DNA from: Xanthobacteraceae bacterium
GTDB taxonomy: Bacteria > Pseudomonadota > Alphaproteobacteria > Rhizobiales > Xanthobacteraceae
Reading direction: 5' to 3'
DNA: 24,577 bases
Assembly: GCA_019746355.1 (NCBI GenBank)
Contig: JAIESC010000241.1
Span: forward strand, 1-24,577
The notes below the pieces were generated by a model. That model ran no database searches, had not been told where the DNA came from, and saw only the letters and a program-made list of their open reading frames with translations. Positions 24,143 to 24,577 of this stretch are shown here, piece after piece. The stretch's first letter is position 1; each line of letters begins with the position of its first letter. A program made the position numbers and the translations under genes.

Positions 24143-24577
24143 CTAGAACGGACTGATCGGAAAATAGCGCAACCAAAGATCGCTGAAACGCCCCCGCTCC
24201 CACAATCTGAACAACGCCCAGTTCAATGCCAACCGCAGCGTGTCGTTGCCGCGCTTTACAGCGATGCCGATGCCCTCGCCGAAGTAACGGCTCTCGACGA
24301 ACGGCCCGCCGCGGAAGACACAGCAGCTCTGCGAGTCGGTGCCGTTCAGCCAGAACGCAAGCGAAATGGCGTCGCCGAACAGCAGGTCGACGTCGCCGCG
24401 GCGCAGCGCCTCGCGGGCCTGCTCGTTGGTCGGATAGCTGCGGAGATCGGCTTCGGTGAACAGGCTCCTGAGAAACGCCTCGTGGGCGGTGCCCGCCACC
24501 ACGGCGATCTCCTTGCCTTCGAGGCGCTCGGGCCGCACGTCGCTCATGGGCGCGTCGCGCCGCGTCACGAAGCGCGC
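24143..24577 (-). CDS. Extracellular solute-binding protein family 3, C-terminal part
   Basis: The minus strand is open from the right window edge to a stop at 24143-24145, giving at least 144 residues. The sequence reads like the second half of a family 3 periplasmic amino-acid-type binding protein: LEGKEIAVVAGTAHEAFL, NEQAREALRRGDVDLLFGDA, GIGIAVKRGNDTLRLALNWA and WLRYFPISPF. The N-terminal half lies beyond the edge. A GTG at 24566-24568 could look like a start, but the frame continues upstream with no stop, so the gene is partial. The ligand is unknown, and no permease is visible. Confidence 0.8.
   Translation of the reverse strand, partial: ARFVTRRDAPMSDVRPERLEGKEIAVVAGTAHEAFLRSLFTEADLRSYPTNEQAREALRRGDVDLLFGDAISLAFWLNGTDSQSCCVFRGGPFVESRYFGEGIGIAVKRGNDTLRLALNWALFRLWERGRFSDLWLRYFPISPF

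Overview
The window reads as a chromosomal stretch of a high-GC alphaproteobacterium, most likely Bradyrhizobium, Rhodopseudomonas or a close Nitrobacteraceae relative (inference). The grounds are a four-component ligase-associated DNA repair set, a class I (archaeal-type) lysyl-tRNA synthetase, a DUF6460 membrane protein, an OpgC protein, and GC-rich intergenic palindromes of the ATTCCGGG...CCCGGAAT type. No rRNA, tRNA or CRISPR array was seen.

Region 1 (1-10466) holds the DNA repair set in two divergent blocks. On the minus strand, a solute-binding protein gene (4197-5210) is followed after 11 bp by the DEXH helicase (1483-4185), a small META-domain secreted protein (1031-1456) and the PdeM metallophosphoesterase (289-1017). 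On the plus strand are the MBL-fold exonuclease (7690-8763) and the ATP-dependent ligase (8760-10466), which overlap as ATGA. Between the blocks lie an unusual dihydroorotate-dehydrogenase-like gene (5492-6589), a TPR-methyltransferase (6734-7654), a triple 54-bp tandem repeat and a double-hairpin repeat. The helicase carries an in-frame insertion made from a GC-rich palindromic repeat.

Region 2 (10463-15293) is accessory DNA. Its outer edges look like the two ends of one minus-strand group II intron: a ribozyme 5' part plus a frameshifted, truncated reverse transcriptase on the right (14183-15293), and a damaged domain V with an intact-looking domain VI on the left (about 10463-10570). Between them sits a lower-GC minus-strand cassette, TauD-type dioxygenase, Bug/TctC solute-binding protein and LysR regulator, with an IS66 TnpB fragment at its right border. 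The inferred intron 3' end falls at the ligase stop codon, so the ligase stop appears to be supplied by the intron in antisense.

Region 3 (15294-24577) is ordinary chromosome: a DUF6460 protein, a MATE exporter, the normal class 2 PyrD (a second DHODH-family gene in the window), a divergent S24/LexA-like repressor behind a consensus-like promoter, a Tat-exported beta-carbonic-anhydrase-like protein, a TauE/SafE exporter, LysK, an SGNH hydrolase overlapping an OpgC acyltransferase, and a truncated solute-binding protein running off the right edge.

The most interesting points are the interrupted intron with its cassette, the ligase stop at the intron boundary, the repeat inserted between helicase motifs I and Ia, and the DHODH paralogue with a class 1-like catalytic Cys in a class 2-like frame. 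All family assignments come from reading motifs by eye; no database search was run.
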